Source of the DNA: Ruminococcus_C callidus
Lineage (GTDB): Bacteria; Bacillota; Clostridia; Oscillospirales; Ruminococcaceae
Direction: 5' to 3'
Assembly (NCBI RefSeq): GCF_049562855.1
Contig: NZ_CP186925.1
Coordinates: 1,984,001-2,048,000, forward strand
Length of the DNA stretch: 64,000 nucleotides
Both the position numbers and the translations under genes were made by a program. The notes under the pieces are model-generated. The model worked only from the letters and a program-made list of their open reading frames with translations, made no database searches and had not been told where the DNA came from. Shown here piece after piece: positions 1-7,553 of the stretch. Position 1 is the stretch's first letter. Every line of letters begins with the position of its first letter.

Positions 1-284
1 GTGATTCAATTTGTTTTTGTCATAGGTGATTTCAATTGGATATCGTATGTTTGCCCTATACTGGTAACACTTTTTCTTCTCTGAGAATATTTTATTTTTT
101 GATATTTAGAAATAAATATTACCGGCCATATCAAAATTTAAACAAGTTATAATTTCAAATCGGTGATAGATGATTAGTGCATTTGAACAAATGAACAAAA
201 TCAAAAAGTAAGCTAATTATTTCTTATGATTTCTTCAAACGATAAATAAAAGCATTGAAATTGTATATTAGTATTTCTAACTTG
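1..284. other. AT-rich stretch without a supported gene
   Basis: This is the sequence downstream of the minus-strand ABC operon. A minus-strand frame is open from about position 105 to the window edge, but it has no ATG, GTG or TTG start after its upstream stop codon and no ribosome binding site. I cannot call it a gene. No clear terminator hairpin is visible. Confidence 0.5.
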
Positions 285-950
285 TCAATCCACAATTTTT
301 CCATCTTCGATACGAATTACCCTTTTGCATTGCTGTGCAATTTTCATATCATGTGTGACAATAATTACAGTTCTTCCGGCATCATTCAGAGATTTGAAAA
401 GTTCCATGATTTCCGAAGAAGTTTTGCTGTCAAGTGCTCCTGTCGGCTCGTCTGCAAGAATGATCGATGGTTCATTGACAATGGCTCTGGCAATCGCAAC
501 ACGCTGTTTCTGTCCGCCCGAAAGCTTATTCGACTGGTGATGTGCAAATTTCTCCATCCCCACTGCTTGAAGGGCTTTCAGACATTTTTCCTTTTTCTCA
601 CTTACTTTGGACTTGGAAAAATCAAGAGGTAGCATGACGTTTTGAAGTGCAGAAAAATCATCCACCAATGCAAAATCCTGCATAACCATTCCAATTTTTT
701 TGTTTCGGATTTGAGCAAGCTTTTTCTCTGAGCAGTTTTTTACAAGTGTATCGTCAATATAATACTCGCCGCTTTCATAGCTGTCAATGCAAGCTAAAAT
801 ATGCAGTAATGTGGATTTTCCTGCACCGGATGTGCCGATGATCGCAACTAGTTCACCATCTGCAATTTTCAGATCAATTTTATGCAATGCCTGAAACGCA
901 TTCGTCTTACCTTGATTGTAAATTTTAGAAATCTGATGTAGCTGTATCAT
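285..950 (-). CDS. ABC transporter ATP-binding protein, LolD/MacB type
   Basis: The 221-residue protein is a complete nucleotide-binding domain. The Walker A motif GTSGAGKST is near residue 40, the signature LSGGQKQRVAIARA near 143, Walker B IILADEPTGALDS near 162, and the switch His follows in VIIVTHD. This is the type of ATPase that drives FtsX-fold permeases (MacB, LolD, BceA). ATG at 950 is preceded by GGAGAATGAT. The gene lies 10 bp after the permease gene at 961-2262 and should work with both upstream permeases as one transporter. The AT-rich composition matches the neighbouring agr genes. Its place downstream of an agr-controlled secreted protein suggests self-protection or export, but the substrate is unknown. 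Confidence 0.9.
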   Translation of the reverse strand: MIQLHQISKIYNQGKTNAFQALHKIDLKIADGELVAIIGTSGAGKSTLLHILACIDSYESGEYYIDDTLVKNCSEKKLAQIRNKKIGMVMQDFALVDDFSALQNVMLPLDFSKSKVSEKKEKCLKALQAVGMEKFAHHQSNKLSGGQKQRVAIARAIVNEPSIILADEPTGALDSKTSSEIMELFKSLNDAGRTVIIVTHDMKIAQQCKRVIRIEDGKIVD

Positions 951-960
951 ATCATTCTCC

Positions 961-2262
961 TTATTTGGTCAGAATTTGTTTGGGCGTATTTTTTCCGATA
1001 ATCATGATTGGCATGAGCATAGACAGCAAAATATACAAGATCACAATGCACAGCAAAGACGCTACAGATATGGGATTCCAAATAATTTTCACATGATCCG
1101 ACAATGCAGTAAATTGCAACAAAACGAGCAATGCACATGAAATGAGAATAGAAATTATTGCCAACACAGCAGATTCAATCATATTTATAAAAACACACTG
1201 TCGCCATCGTAATCCGCAGATATAATAAATAGAATAATCTTTTAATCGTTCCTTGACGGATAGGGCGGAACTGCTGATACTGCTTACAATCGTAAGGATC
1301 ATCAGCACAATGATAATGGGTAATAAATTGTATACTTGTGCATAGAGATATCCCATACTGTTGGCATTCATGTCTTGTAATGGAATCGAGAATGCACATC
1401 CAAGTGATGTTAACTGATGCTGAATGTTTTCCATTTCTTCTTTTGTTGTATCTTCTGGAAAAGTAATAATAACTGATCCGTTGACAGCCTGTAAAATTTT
1501 TTGGTCATCTCCCCAGACGTCTGTTAGTTTTTCTATAGAATCAGAGGAAAATATCATGAGTGGTTCTTCTGCGATTTCATAACTATATGTTTCGTAAAAC
1601 AATTGAAATGTGTCCGTGCCGTCTCTTGCAGAAGAACCAGGAATTTTAACACCGTCTTTCAAAATTCCAACTACTTTTACTGTTGTACTCAAACCATTTG
1701 GATACTGCGAGTAATTTATCGGGATTGTATCTCCAACCTTCCATCCATAATCATTTTCAGAGATCACAACTTCAAGCTCTGTCGCATCAGCACTTGTATG
1801 CAACCATCGCCCATCCGACAATGCTGGAGCATAATTTTCAATAATAGAATCACTGTAAGAAATGGATCTGCAATTTTGGCTTTCATCGGCTGGATATGCC
1901 AATACCGTATGACACGCTGCAATGGACTTTGCATCATCAAAATAATTTTGCATTTCACTGCCATCCATATAAATCTTGTCCATTGATTCCATAAAATAAT
2001 GATATTGTTCTTCTTCCGATGCTGTATTTTGATTATAATAGCGCCAATTTTCTAAATCACCATTTGCAAATTCACTAAAAATGCAATAGAATCCTTTTGA
2101 TTGAAAAAATTCCTTAAAGGGGGTATAGTATTGATATCGTATCAAAATAGAGGAGACCATGATCATCGTTATCACAATCGTTGCGATCATTTGCAGCACG
2201 ATCACTACATGAACAAAAAAGTTATGCCGTATATTTTTGCACGCACTTTTGAACAGGATCAT
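961..2262 (-). CDS. FtsX-like ABC transporter permease (433 aa)
   Basis: One N-terminal membrane segment (about residues 15-42) is followed by a large extracytoplasmic region of roughly 260 residues and three C-terminal membrane segments (about 312-340, 360-385 and 398-425). This is the topology of MacB/FtsX permeases, which use ATP hydrolysis in the cytoplasm to move the outer domain rather than to carry small solutes through a channel. The start overlaps the end of the other permease gene by 4 bp (ATGA), so the two are translationally coupled and probably form a heterodimer. The exact substrate cannot be read from the sequence. Bacteriocin immunity or export is an inference from context only. 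Confidence 0.8.
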   Translation of the reverse strand: MILFKSACKNIRHNFFVHVVIVLQMIATIVITMIMVSSILIRYQYYTPFKEFFQSKGFYCIFSEFANGDLENWRYYNQNTASEEEQYHYFMESMDKIYMDGSEMQNYFDDAKSIAACHTVLAYPADESQNCRSISYSDSIIENYAPALSDGRWLHTSADATELEVVISENDYGWKVGDTIPINYSQYPNGLSTTVKVVGILKDGVKIPGSSARDGTDTFQLFYETYSYEIAEEPLMIFSSDSIEKLTDVWGDDQKILQAVNGSVIITFPEDTTKEEMENIQHQLTSLGCAFSIPLQDMNANSMGYLYAQVYNLLPIIIVLMILTIVSSISSSALSVKERLKDYSIYYICGLRWRQCVFINMIESAVLAIISILISCALLVLLQFTALSDHVKIIWNPISVASLLCIVILYILLSMLMPIMIIGKNTPKQILTK

Positions 2263-3413
2263 ACTTTTCCCTCCTTAAATTCCAGAATAATTTCTTTTTT
2301 TACATTATGATATATCAGAATAGACAGAACAATTGTAATAACAATAATATAGATCAGGAATATCTCCACAAATATTACCGGGGAATACGCATCCATCATA
2401 TATTCGAAAACATATTGAAAGACAAATTTCAGTAACGCATAGAATATGAGAAATCCAATGGCGTAAACAACAATAGAGATCAGAAGACATTCGCCCAGAT
2501 AGATCTGTGTAGCTTGCCATTTTGTGCATCCACAGATACGCATAATGGCAAGATTTTTATTGCGTTTTTTCAGCATGAATAAATAAAGAATGGCTAGATT
2601 TATACCGGATAACGATGCAATCAGAATGGAGATCACCATGATATTATTATACAAATATATGGAATCGGTATCCGGAAACTGCAAATCCGGAAAAGACAGT
2701 ACACCTGGAAGAACCGCGTCTGCCGTATTTACCAGTTCTTCATATATGCTTCTCGTAATATTCGATTGAAATGAAATACTAAATCCATTTACCTCTAAAG
2801 AATCCGGAACAGTTAAAAAAGGAACAACAGGGCATCCACTGCCTCCGTTATACTCTCCGATTACTTTATATGTATTTCCGAATAATTCGATTGTATTTTT
2901 GCTCTTTTGAATACTCAAAGTAGGGGTATTCCATCCAGATCCATCATTGGCAACCAGTGCAACATATGCTCCAGATGCCTCTTCTTCATTTGTGAAATAC
3001 CTGCCGCTCAGAAGAATACCATTTTTTTCATAAGCTTCCTTTGTTACTTCAGAGATTTGACATACATGATCGTAATAATTGAATCGCATATGGAACGTTC
3101 CATAATCATCTGGATTATATTTGTCCAATTCTGCGCTTACATGGATTACAAGGGTATTCTTAAGGCATTCCGGACGTATTGCTTCCAGGTAAGCCTGAAT
3201 TTGCCCTTTCGTAAGGACACATTTCTCAGAAATCTCTGGTGTGATTTCTGTCAGCTCATAAGTAACCTCGTTTTTCTGAACGTGGTAATTCTGGTATAAG
3301 CCATAGCAGAAATTCAAGACAATGGAGGAGCTTAAAATGCATAACACCATAATAAAAAAGATTATTTTTTCGTGGACAATAAATTCTTTTAAATTTTTGA
3401 AAATGTAACGCAT
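2259..3413 (-). CDS. FtsX-like ABC transporter permease (384 aa)
   Basis: First gene of the three-gene ABC operon. There is one N-terminal membrane segment (about residues 16-40), an outer domain of about 220 residues, and three C-terminal segments (about 256-282, 308-333 and 345-370). A cytoplasmic stretch with KKRNKNLAIMRICG between the second and third segments is the usual FtsX coupling region. ATG at 3413 follows AGGAG at a long distance (about 13 bp). An in-frame stop two codons upstream excludes an earlier start. It likely pairs with the 961-2262 product and the ATPase at 285-950. Confidence 0.8.
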   Translation of the reverse strand: MRYIFKNLKEFIVHEKIIFFIMVLCILSSSIVLNFCYGLYQNYHVQKNEVTYELTEITPEISEKCVLTKGQIQAYLEAIRPECLKNTLVIHVSAELDKYNPDDYGTFHMRFNYYDHVCQISEVTKEAYEKNGILLSGRYFTNEEEASGAYVALVANDGSGWNTPTLSIQKSKNTIELFGNTYKVIGEYNGGSGCPVVPFLTVPDSLEVNGFSISFQSNITRSIYEELVNTADAVLPGVLSFPDLQFPDTDSIYLYNNIMVISILIASLSGINLAILYLFMLKKRNKNLAIMRICGCTKWQATQIYLGECLLISIVVYAIGFLIFYALLKFVFQYVFEYMMDAYSPVIFVEIFLIYIIVITIVLSILIYHNVKKEIILEFKEGKV

Positions 3414-3950
3414 AGAATTTCAATCATCTCCTATCGTAAAATATTTTTATTTAGCAAATCCGCTTTGTTCGACAAAGACTTACATATAACTTGTTAACCA
3501 TATCTGTAATGAAAGCAGTAATTGGGTTGAAATATGAAATTTGCAACTGCATTTCCCTATCTTTTCATCTTTTTATTTTTCTGCAATTTATCTGTAGTGA
3601 CTTTTTATTGTAAAAATAAGAGTTGCCTTTAAATACTTGTTTCAATCTATAATTCAAACAAGACTCAAAGGCAACCTTACATATTATGTATGCTTGCTAA
3701 TAATTTGAATAGCTTTAATCGTAATTCAGATGCATTTGTTCCACAATTTTCTTGACATTGAACCCCTATGACTGTGGATTATGGTAGAAGAAACAAATAG
3801 TACTATAGCACTTCTGTTTGACATCAATCAAATTCCGCAACATAAACACTTGCATAATAGCTCAAATTTTTATTAGCAATCGCACATTATATACGTACTA
3901 TTGTAGAATATGTCAGAAAATAAGAAACAACTATATTACAATAGTACGCT
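3414..3950. promoter_or_regulatory. Intergenic region between secreted protein gene and ABC operon
   Basis: This 537-bp stretch has no supported gene. It should contain the minus-strand promoter of the ABC operon, although no strong -35/-10 pair stands out. A short palindrome CTTTGTTCGACAAAG sits at 3463-3477, about 50 bp upstream of the first permease start, and could be an operator. A long hairpin at 3622-3675 is listed separately. Confidence 0.45.
3622..3675 (-). terminator. Long imperfect hairpin, probable terminator or attenuator
   Basis: The arms at 3622-3645 and 3653-3675 (GTTGCCTTT... and ...AAAGGCAAC) pair over about 23 bp with few mismatches and a 7-nt loop. Read on the minus strand it lies after the secreted protein gene and is followed by a T-rich tract interrupted by a few other bases. 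It may end the agrB-agrD-secreted protein transcript, or partly limit read-through into the ABC operon. Confidence 0.55.
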
Positions 3951-4352
3951 TTAGTTTACATATTTTACGAATGATGTTGCTAATCCAGCAGAAGAATTTG
4001 TGCTGTTACTAACGGCTCCATACATCTTGAAATTATAACCATTTGATTTGTAGGAGCTTTGTGAAGCTCTTGCAATTGTACCATATCCACCATTTTTGGA
4101 AGCATAATATGCTGTAACATATGCTCCAGTGTTGTCTTTATAAACTGTGATAGACGCTGATGTGGTACGAGTTCCAGACGAACAGAGGTTTGTTGTTTTT
4201 GCATATGCTGCATTGCTTGACTCCCATTCAAATGCGCCATATGAATCAGATACTACGTTAGGAGCAGCACTTGCAGTAAGATTGCATACTGCAGAAGTCG
4301 CCAGTGTAGTTACAACCATAATCGCAGCTACAATTTTTCTAACCTTTGTCAT
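3951..4352 (-). CDS. Small secreted protein of unknown family in the agr locus
   Basis: The 133-residue product starts with MTKVRKIVAAIMVV, a typical Sec signal peptide with a basic start and hydrophobic core. A likely signal peptidase cut follows ASA near residue 29. The mature part (about 104 residues) is rich in Ser, Thr, Tyr, Asn, Gly and Ala, has a single Cys, and carries a YVTAYYASKNGGYG stretch suggesting a beta-rich fold. The start at 4352 has AAAGGAGG nine bases upstream. Upstream in-frame codons reach 4541 but overlap agrD and lack a ribosome binding site. I do not recognise the family. It lies 131 bp after agrD and before an ABC transporter, so a quorum-controlled bacteriocin-like or surface-acting protein is a fair inference, not a demonstrated function. 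Confidence 0.8.
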   Translation of the reverse strand: MTKVRKIVAAIMVVTTLATSAVCNLTASAAPNVVSDSYGAFEWESSNAAYAKTTNLCSSGTRTTSASITVYKDNTGAYVTAYYASKNGGYGTIARASQSSYKSNGYNFKMYGAVSNSTNSSAGLATSFVKYVN

Positions 4353-4483
4353 AATAATATTCCTCCTTTGTATGTATTTCTCAAAAGAAGCCATCTTTCT
4401 ACGCTCTAACCCAAGATCTTGTACGTACATATTCAGAGCAAAAAGAATGATAACTTCAATGTGAAATCTGAAATCACTCTGCT

Positions 4484-4624
4484 TTACTTCTTCAGATTCT
4501 GCAGAGCCTTCGGTTCCTTCGGCTGGTGACAACTTCCCCAAGAAGCTGTTCCTGCAGCCTTAACTGCGGCACTTTTTCCAATGCCAGCAATCTTTTTCAG
4601 TACTGCATTCTGGATCTTACTCAT
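4484..4624 (-). CDS. agrD: AgrD-like cyclic peptide pheromone precursor
   Basis: A 46-residue gene overlapping the end of agrB by 8 bp (ATG at 4622-4624), preceded by a G-rich ribosome binding region inside agrB. The product has an amphipathic N-terminal half rich in Lys and Ala, then the segment TASWGSCHQPKEPKALQ and a Lys-rich tail. The HQPKEPKAL part matches the conserved cleavage region of clostridial AgrD peptides, where the ring residues sit immediately before HQP. In that register the first ring residue is Ser28 rather than Cys, with Cys32 as the last ring residue. This would give a Ser lactone. The other possibility is a shifted register using Cys32. AgrB should cleave and cyclise it at the membrane. 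Confidence 0.88.
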   Translation of the reverse strand: MSKIQNAVLKKIAGIGKSAAVKAAGTASWGSCHQPKEPKALQNLKK

Positions 4625-5216
4625 ATTCATTCCCCCCTTTTCTGTTTTTTGATATTAAAATTAGTACTGCAATGCTGAACAATGTATACGCAATCAAAGC
4701 CGAAACTTTAGGAAAAAATACATATAAACCACAGCTCAATGCTTCCAAAATAATTATAGCAATCAGAGCTACTTTGTGATTCCTTTTCTTTTGTTCCTTC
4801 GTTAAAGGCTTGTTCGGATTTTCTACCGGTGTATATTTCCATACGCTCAGCAATGCAAAAACTAACATTAATCCGTGTATGGTTAGGCTATACATTTCAC
4901 TCATATCACTGAGTTTTGTCATACCTAACGTAAAGAATGTGATCCCTGCAAATGTAATGTTACATTTCAGGTATGAATCTGCATGGTAACCGCCAGTCCA
5001 CTGACGGACCATAACAAATACTACATAGTATAATACGGATAAGAAAAACATATTTAGAACTATTCCGATTGCCACTGTAATTAACAATCCTAAAGTTGTT
5101 GAAATTAAAATTTCAAATCCATATTGATAAACTTCGACTTCTTGTTCCGCAATCACTTTTTTTTCGCATAAAAAATGCGATATGGACTTTCCAAGAAATG
5201 TGATGATTTTTATCAC
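4617..5216 (-). CDS. agrB: AgrB-family peptide-processing membrane protease
   Basis: A 199-residue polytopic membrane protein with the AgrB signature GGYHADSYLKC: His and Cys seven residues apart are the catalytic pair (His77/Cys84 in staphylococcal AgrB). Five or six hydrophobic segments follow the cytoplasmic N-terminus. AgrB removes the C-terminal tail of AgrD and closes the lactone ring. The start is GTG at 5216 with only a weak, close GAAGG, so translation initiation is the least certain part. A strong promoter with LytTR-like repeats lies just upstream (5235-5305). agrD overlaps the 3' end. Confidence 0.93.
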   Translation of the reverse strand: MIKIITFLGKSISHFLCEKKVIAEQEVEVYQYGFEILISTTLGLLITVAIGIVLNMFFLSVLYYVVFVMVRQWTGGYHADSYLKCNITFAGITFFTLGMTKLSDMSEMYSLTIHGLMLVFALLSVWKYTPVENPNKPLTKEQKKRNHKVALIAIIILEALSCGLYVFFPKVSALIAYTLFSIAVLILISKNRKGGNEYE

Positions 5217-5234
5217 CTTCTTTCCGATAAGTCA

Positions 5235-5263
5235 ATCATATCGCATTTTGTCGTAAAAATCAA
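5235..5263 (-). promoter_or_regulatory. Promoter of agrB
   Basis: Read on the minus strand, -35 TTGATT (5263-5258) and -10 TATGAT (5240-5235) are separated by exactly 17 bp. The -35 lies 10 bp downstream of the paired direct repeats. The predicted transcript covers agrB, agrD and probably the secreted protein gene. Confidence 0.65.
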
Positions 5264-5272
5264 TACTTTGTT

Positions 5273-5305
5273 CCCCAAATGCAGGTTTTAGTCCCCCAAA
5301 TGCAG
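5273..5305 (-). promoter_or_regulatory. Paired direct repeats, probable AgrA (LytTR) binding site
   Basis: Two identical 12-bp copies of CTGCATTTGGGG (minus strand) occupy 5305-5294 and 5284-5273, a period of 21 bp, the two-helical-turn spacing typical of LytTR-domain regulators such as AgrA and VirR. The repeats overlap the last codons of agrC and sit directly upstream of the agrB -35. No equally good copy was found upstream of agrA or of the ABC operon. Confidence 0.7.
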
Positions 5306-6607
5306 ATTTTCCTCTATTGGAAGAAGAATATCTACATAAAACATCCCTTCTTTCTCATAAAAATCAATCAATCCATTTCGTTTTGATACAAGATCCGTAA
5401 CAGAACGCAGTCCCCAGCCGTGCAGCTTTTTATTTGCTTTTTCTGTTTTTAATTCCTGATTCTTCTTCAAAACAGATGCGGCAATTGTATTTCTGACCAC
5501 AATCCGATAATAGCCTGCCTCTTCTGAAATTGTCAGAAGTATCTGTGCATTTGACGGATTTTTCTCACAGGCTTCTATGGCATTGTCCAGCAAATTAGAC
5601 AGCATGATGCTAAGATCGAACTCCAAATCATGGGGAATTTGAACGACTAACCGCAATGAGGTATCGATTCCTTTGGATTGTGCATCATTGAATTTTGCAT
5701 TTACAACCGCATTTAACATGGTACTTGAGCATTGTACTTGAGACAAAATTGTATTTACCTTTCGTTCTTTGAATTGTTTCGCATACTCCAATGCTCCGGA
5801 ACAGTCCCCCTGTTCTATCATACCGCATAAACAGTCGATCCCATTCCGAAAATCGTGACGAAGAATCGAGATTTCTTCATACTGCTGCTGCAAATGCTGC
5901 ATTTCATCTTGCTGCCGCTGCAACTGGATTTCCATAATATCCCGTTCTTTTTCAATTTGACTCGTGCGGTTCATCTTTCTCAGAAATATAAAAATAACAA
6001 CATCTAATCCAGACAGAAGCAATGCAATTGCAAGATAAACATACGCTGTAAAATAGTCATTCACAATCACAAGATGAATTGCAAACCCAATAAAAAGTGT
6101 AAAAAGAAAAGCCGATAAAATGATAATCCATTCATTTCGTTTAAAATGATATTCTTCTTTTTTCCGAAATGACAATATAAACTGCGTAGATGCAAAAAAT
6201 AATAATTTTGTAAGAAATAAGCAGGCAATACGCTCTACGTTCTGTGAATCTCGAAGTTGAAGCATTGAAATGTCTGTAATTGCACTAATTGCTGACATTA
6301 CCGGAAGGTTGATAAAATATACTAAAACGTAATTGATTACGGAAATCAGAATTTTCTCAAAGATGTTTCCTTTCAAAAAAATCGTAGAAAACGCAATCTC
6401 AATCAACAGACAACTGGAAATCAAAAATGTTTCGTTTGCTATTCCGAAAGTTCCTGCCATATCTGTTGCAAACAACAACGAAAACAAGAGAAGCCATTTC
6501 AGAATCCGATAATCTTCCGATCGAAACTTAAAGTATTGGATCAGCATTCGTGTAACGATCATACATTCCACGATAACTGCAAGAATTTCTGTACATTGCC
6601 AAATCAT
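5288..6607 (-). CDS. agrC: AgrC-like sensor histidine kinase
   Basis: The 439-residue protein has six hydrophobic segments in the first 210 residues, a coiled linker of Gln/Glu-rich residues (about 215-245), then the kinase core. The phosphoacceptor is in ILRHDFRNGIDCL (HDxxN box, near residue 250). The GHKL ATPase has the N box LSNLLDNAIEAC and a G box in HGWGLRSV. It belongs to the peptide-sensing HPK10 group that includes AgrC. It should sense the mature AgrD peptide at the membrane and phosphorylate the regulator encoded just upstream. The start overlaps agrA by 4 bp. The last codons form one copy of the 21-bp tandem repeat described above. Confidence 0.92.
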   Translation of the reverse strand: MIWQCTEILAVIVECMIVTRMLIQYFKFRSEDYRILKWLLLFSLLFATDMAGTFGIANETFLISSCLLIEIAFSTIFLKGNIFEKILISVINYVLVYFINLPVMSAISAITDISMLQLRDSQNVERIACLFLTKLLFFASTQFILSFRKKEEYHFKRNEWIIILSAFLFTLFIGFAIHLVIVNDYFTAYVYLAIALLLSGLDVVIFIFLRKMNRTSQIEKERDIMEIQLQRQQDEMQHLQQQYEEISILRHDFRNGIDCLCGMIEQGDCSGALEYAKQFKERKVNTILSQVQCSSTMLNAVVNAKFNDAQSKGIDTSLRLVVQIPHDLEFDLSIMLSNLLDNAIEACEKNPSNAQILLTISEEAGYYRIVVRNTIAASVLKKNQELKTEKANKKLHGWGLRSVTDLVSKRNGLIDFYEKEGMFYVDILLPIEENLHLGD

Positions 6608-7338
6608 AATACACCCTCCTCCCGAATCAATCGCTGATACTGTAATTTTACTTCCTCACTTCTGCCTCGGCTTAATGGTATTTTATCTTGACAATTTTTC
6701 AGGTGCACCTGATCTCCTTTGATTTGTAAAATCCAAGCATAATTCACCAGATAACTTCTATGTACTCGAATAAATCCTTTTTCTGTAAACTGTCTTTCCA
6801 ATTCATTCATCGTGTATGTGTGCATTGCAAGCCGAATCGATTTCTTTTGTGCAGTTACAAAATAGATATCATGTCGAATGGAATAGAAATATGCAATTCC
6901 TGAAACTTTTTGTTCGAGTGGCCTCTGCTGATCCAAATCAAGTCGAACTATAACAGATTTTGTTTTTAAGGAAGCACAGAAAGAAGAAATCATTTCCTGT
7001 GTATCACTGAGAAGTTTATTCTTGCGAACGAAACGATACGCATTATAGCGAAATGTTTCAAATACGAAATCATCATGGCTGGACACAAATACAAGTGTCG
7101 TATTCAACCCATTGTCACGGAATTTAGAAGCAAGCTGGATTCCGGACAGCTCCGGCATATCAATATCCAGAAAAATGAGATCATAAGACGTTTTTTCACA
7201 ATGTTCCAAAAATCGTACGGTATCTGTGTATGTATCAATTTTGCAGTCTACATTATGCTCCTGAAATAATTCTGAGACTTTTTTCTGGTATGTTTGAAGA
7301 AACATGGTTTCATCATCACACATTGCAATTCGAATCAC
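6604..7338 (-). CDS. agrA: AgrA-like response regulator with LytTR DNA-binding domain
   Basis: The 244-residue product has an N-terminal receiver domain (acidic DDE near residue 8, phospho-Asp in FLDIDMPELSG near 59) and a C-terminal LytTR domain (about 135-240) with FIRVHRSYLVN. It starts with GTG at 7338 preceded by AAGGGG at good spacing. It is the first gene of agrA-agrC, followed by agrB-agrD with a separate promoter. The order AC-BD differs from the staphylococcal BDCA order but the parts are complete. It is expected to activate agrBD through the paired repeats at 5273-5305. Confidence 0.93.
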   Translation of the reverse strand: MIRIAMCDDETMFLQTYQKKVSELFQEHNVDCKIDTYTDTVRFLEHCEKTSYDLIFLDIDMPELSGIQLASKFRDNGLNTTLVFVSSHDDFVFETFRYNAYRFVRKNKLLSDTQEMISSFCASLKTKSVIVRLDLDQQRPLEQKVSGIAYFYSIRHDIYFVTAQKKSIRLAMHTYTMNELERQFTEKGFIRVHRSYLVNYAWILQIKGDQVHLKNCQDKIPLSRGRSEEVKLQYQRLIREEGVL

Positions 7339-7376
7339 GTAATGTGCCCCTTTCTTAGCTTTCTCTCTCTATTTCC

Positions 7377-7405
7377 ATAATACCATAAAAAATCCCAAAA
7401 AGCAA
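7377..7405 (-). promoter_or_regulatory. Promoter of agrA-agrC
   Basis: On the minus strand, -35 TTGCTT (7405-7400) and -10 TATTAT (7382-7377) are 17 bp apart, with TG one base upstream of the -10 (extended -10). The predicted start of transcription is about 30 bp before the agrA GTG. It lies between agrA and the left inverted repeat of the recombinase segment. Confidence 0.65.
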
Positions 7406-7458
7406 GAAGAATAGATGGTTTATCACTGGAGATACTAAAAGGAAAGAAGCATTTTTGT

Positions 7459-7477
7459 TTCGTAAAATCCGCCCATT
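7459..7477. repeat. Left 19-bp inverted repeat flanking the tyrosine recombinase
   Basis: TTCGTAAAATCCGCCCATT at 7459-7477 is the exact reverse complement of 8828-8846. The pair encloses the recombinase gene and its promoter region, 1388 bp end to end. Homology does not extend on either side of the 19 bp. Confidence 0.9.
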
Positions 7478-7553
7478 GACCATTCAAGCCTAAAAAGCCA
7501 CGCTGTTTCCAATGTTTTTTGCATTTCTCATACGATTTTTTGACGGCGAAACA

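Noticed and set aside
1..105. Open reading frame running off the left edge on the minus strand
   Set aside because: No start codon or ribosome site after its upstream stop, only about 35 residues visible and no recognisable motif.
3547..3557. CTGCATTT near 3547 as a second AgrA site upstream of the ABC operon
   Set aside because: It is a single partial match in the opposite orientation, with no partner at 21 bp.
4353..4541. N-terminal extension of the secreted protein up to 4541
   Set aside because: It overlaps agrD, has no ribosome binding site and would bury the signal peptide. ATG 4352 has a strong site.
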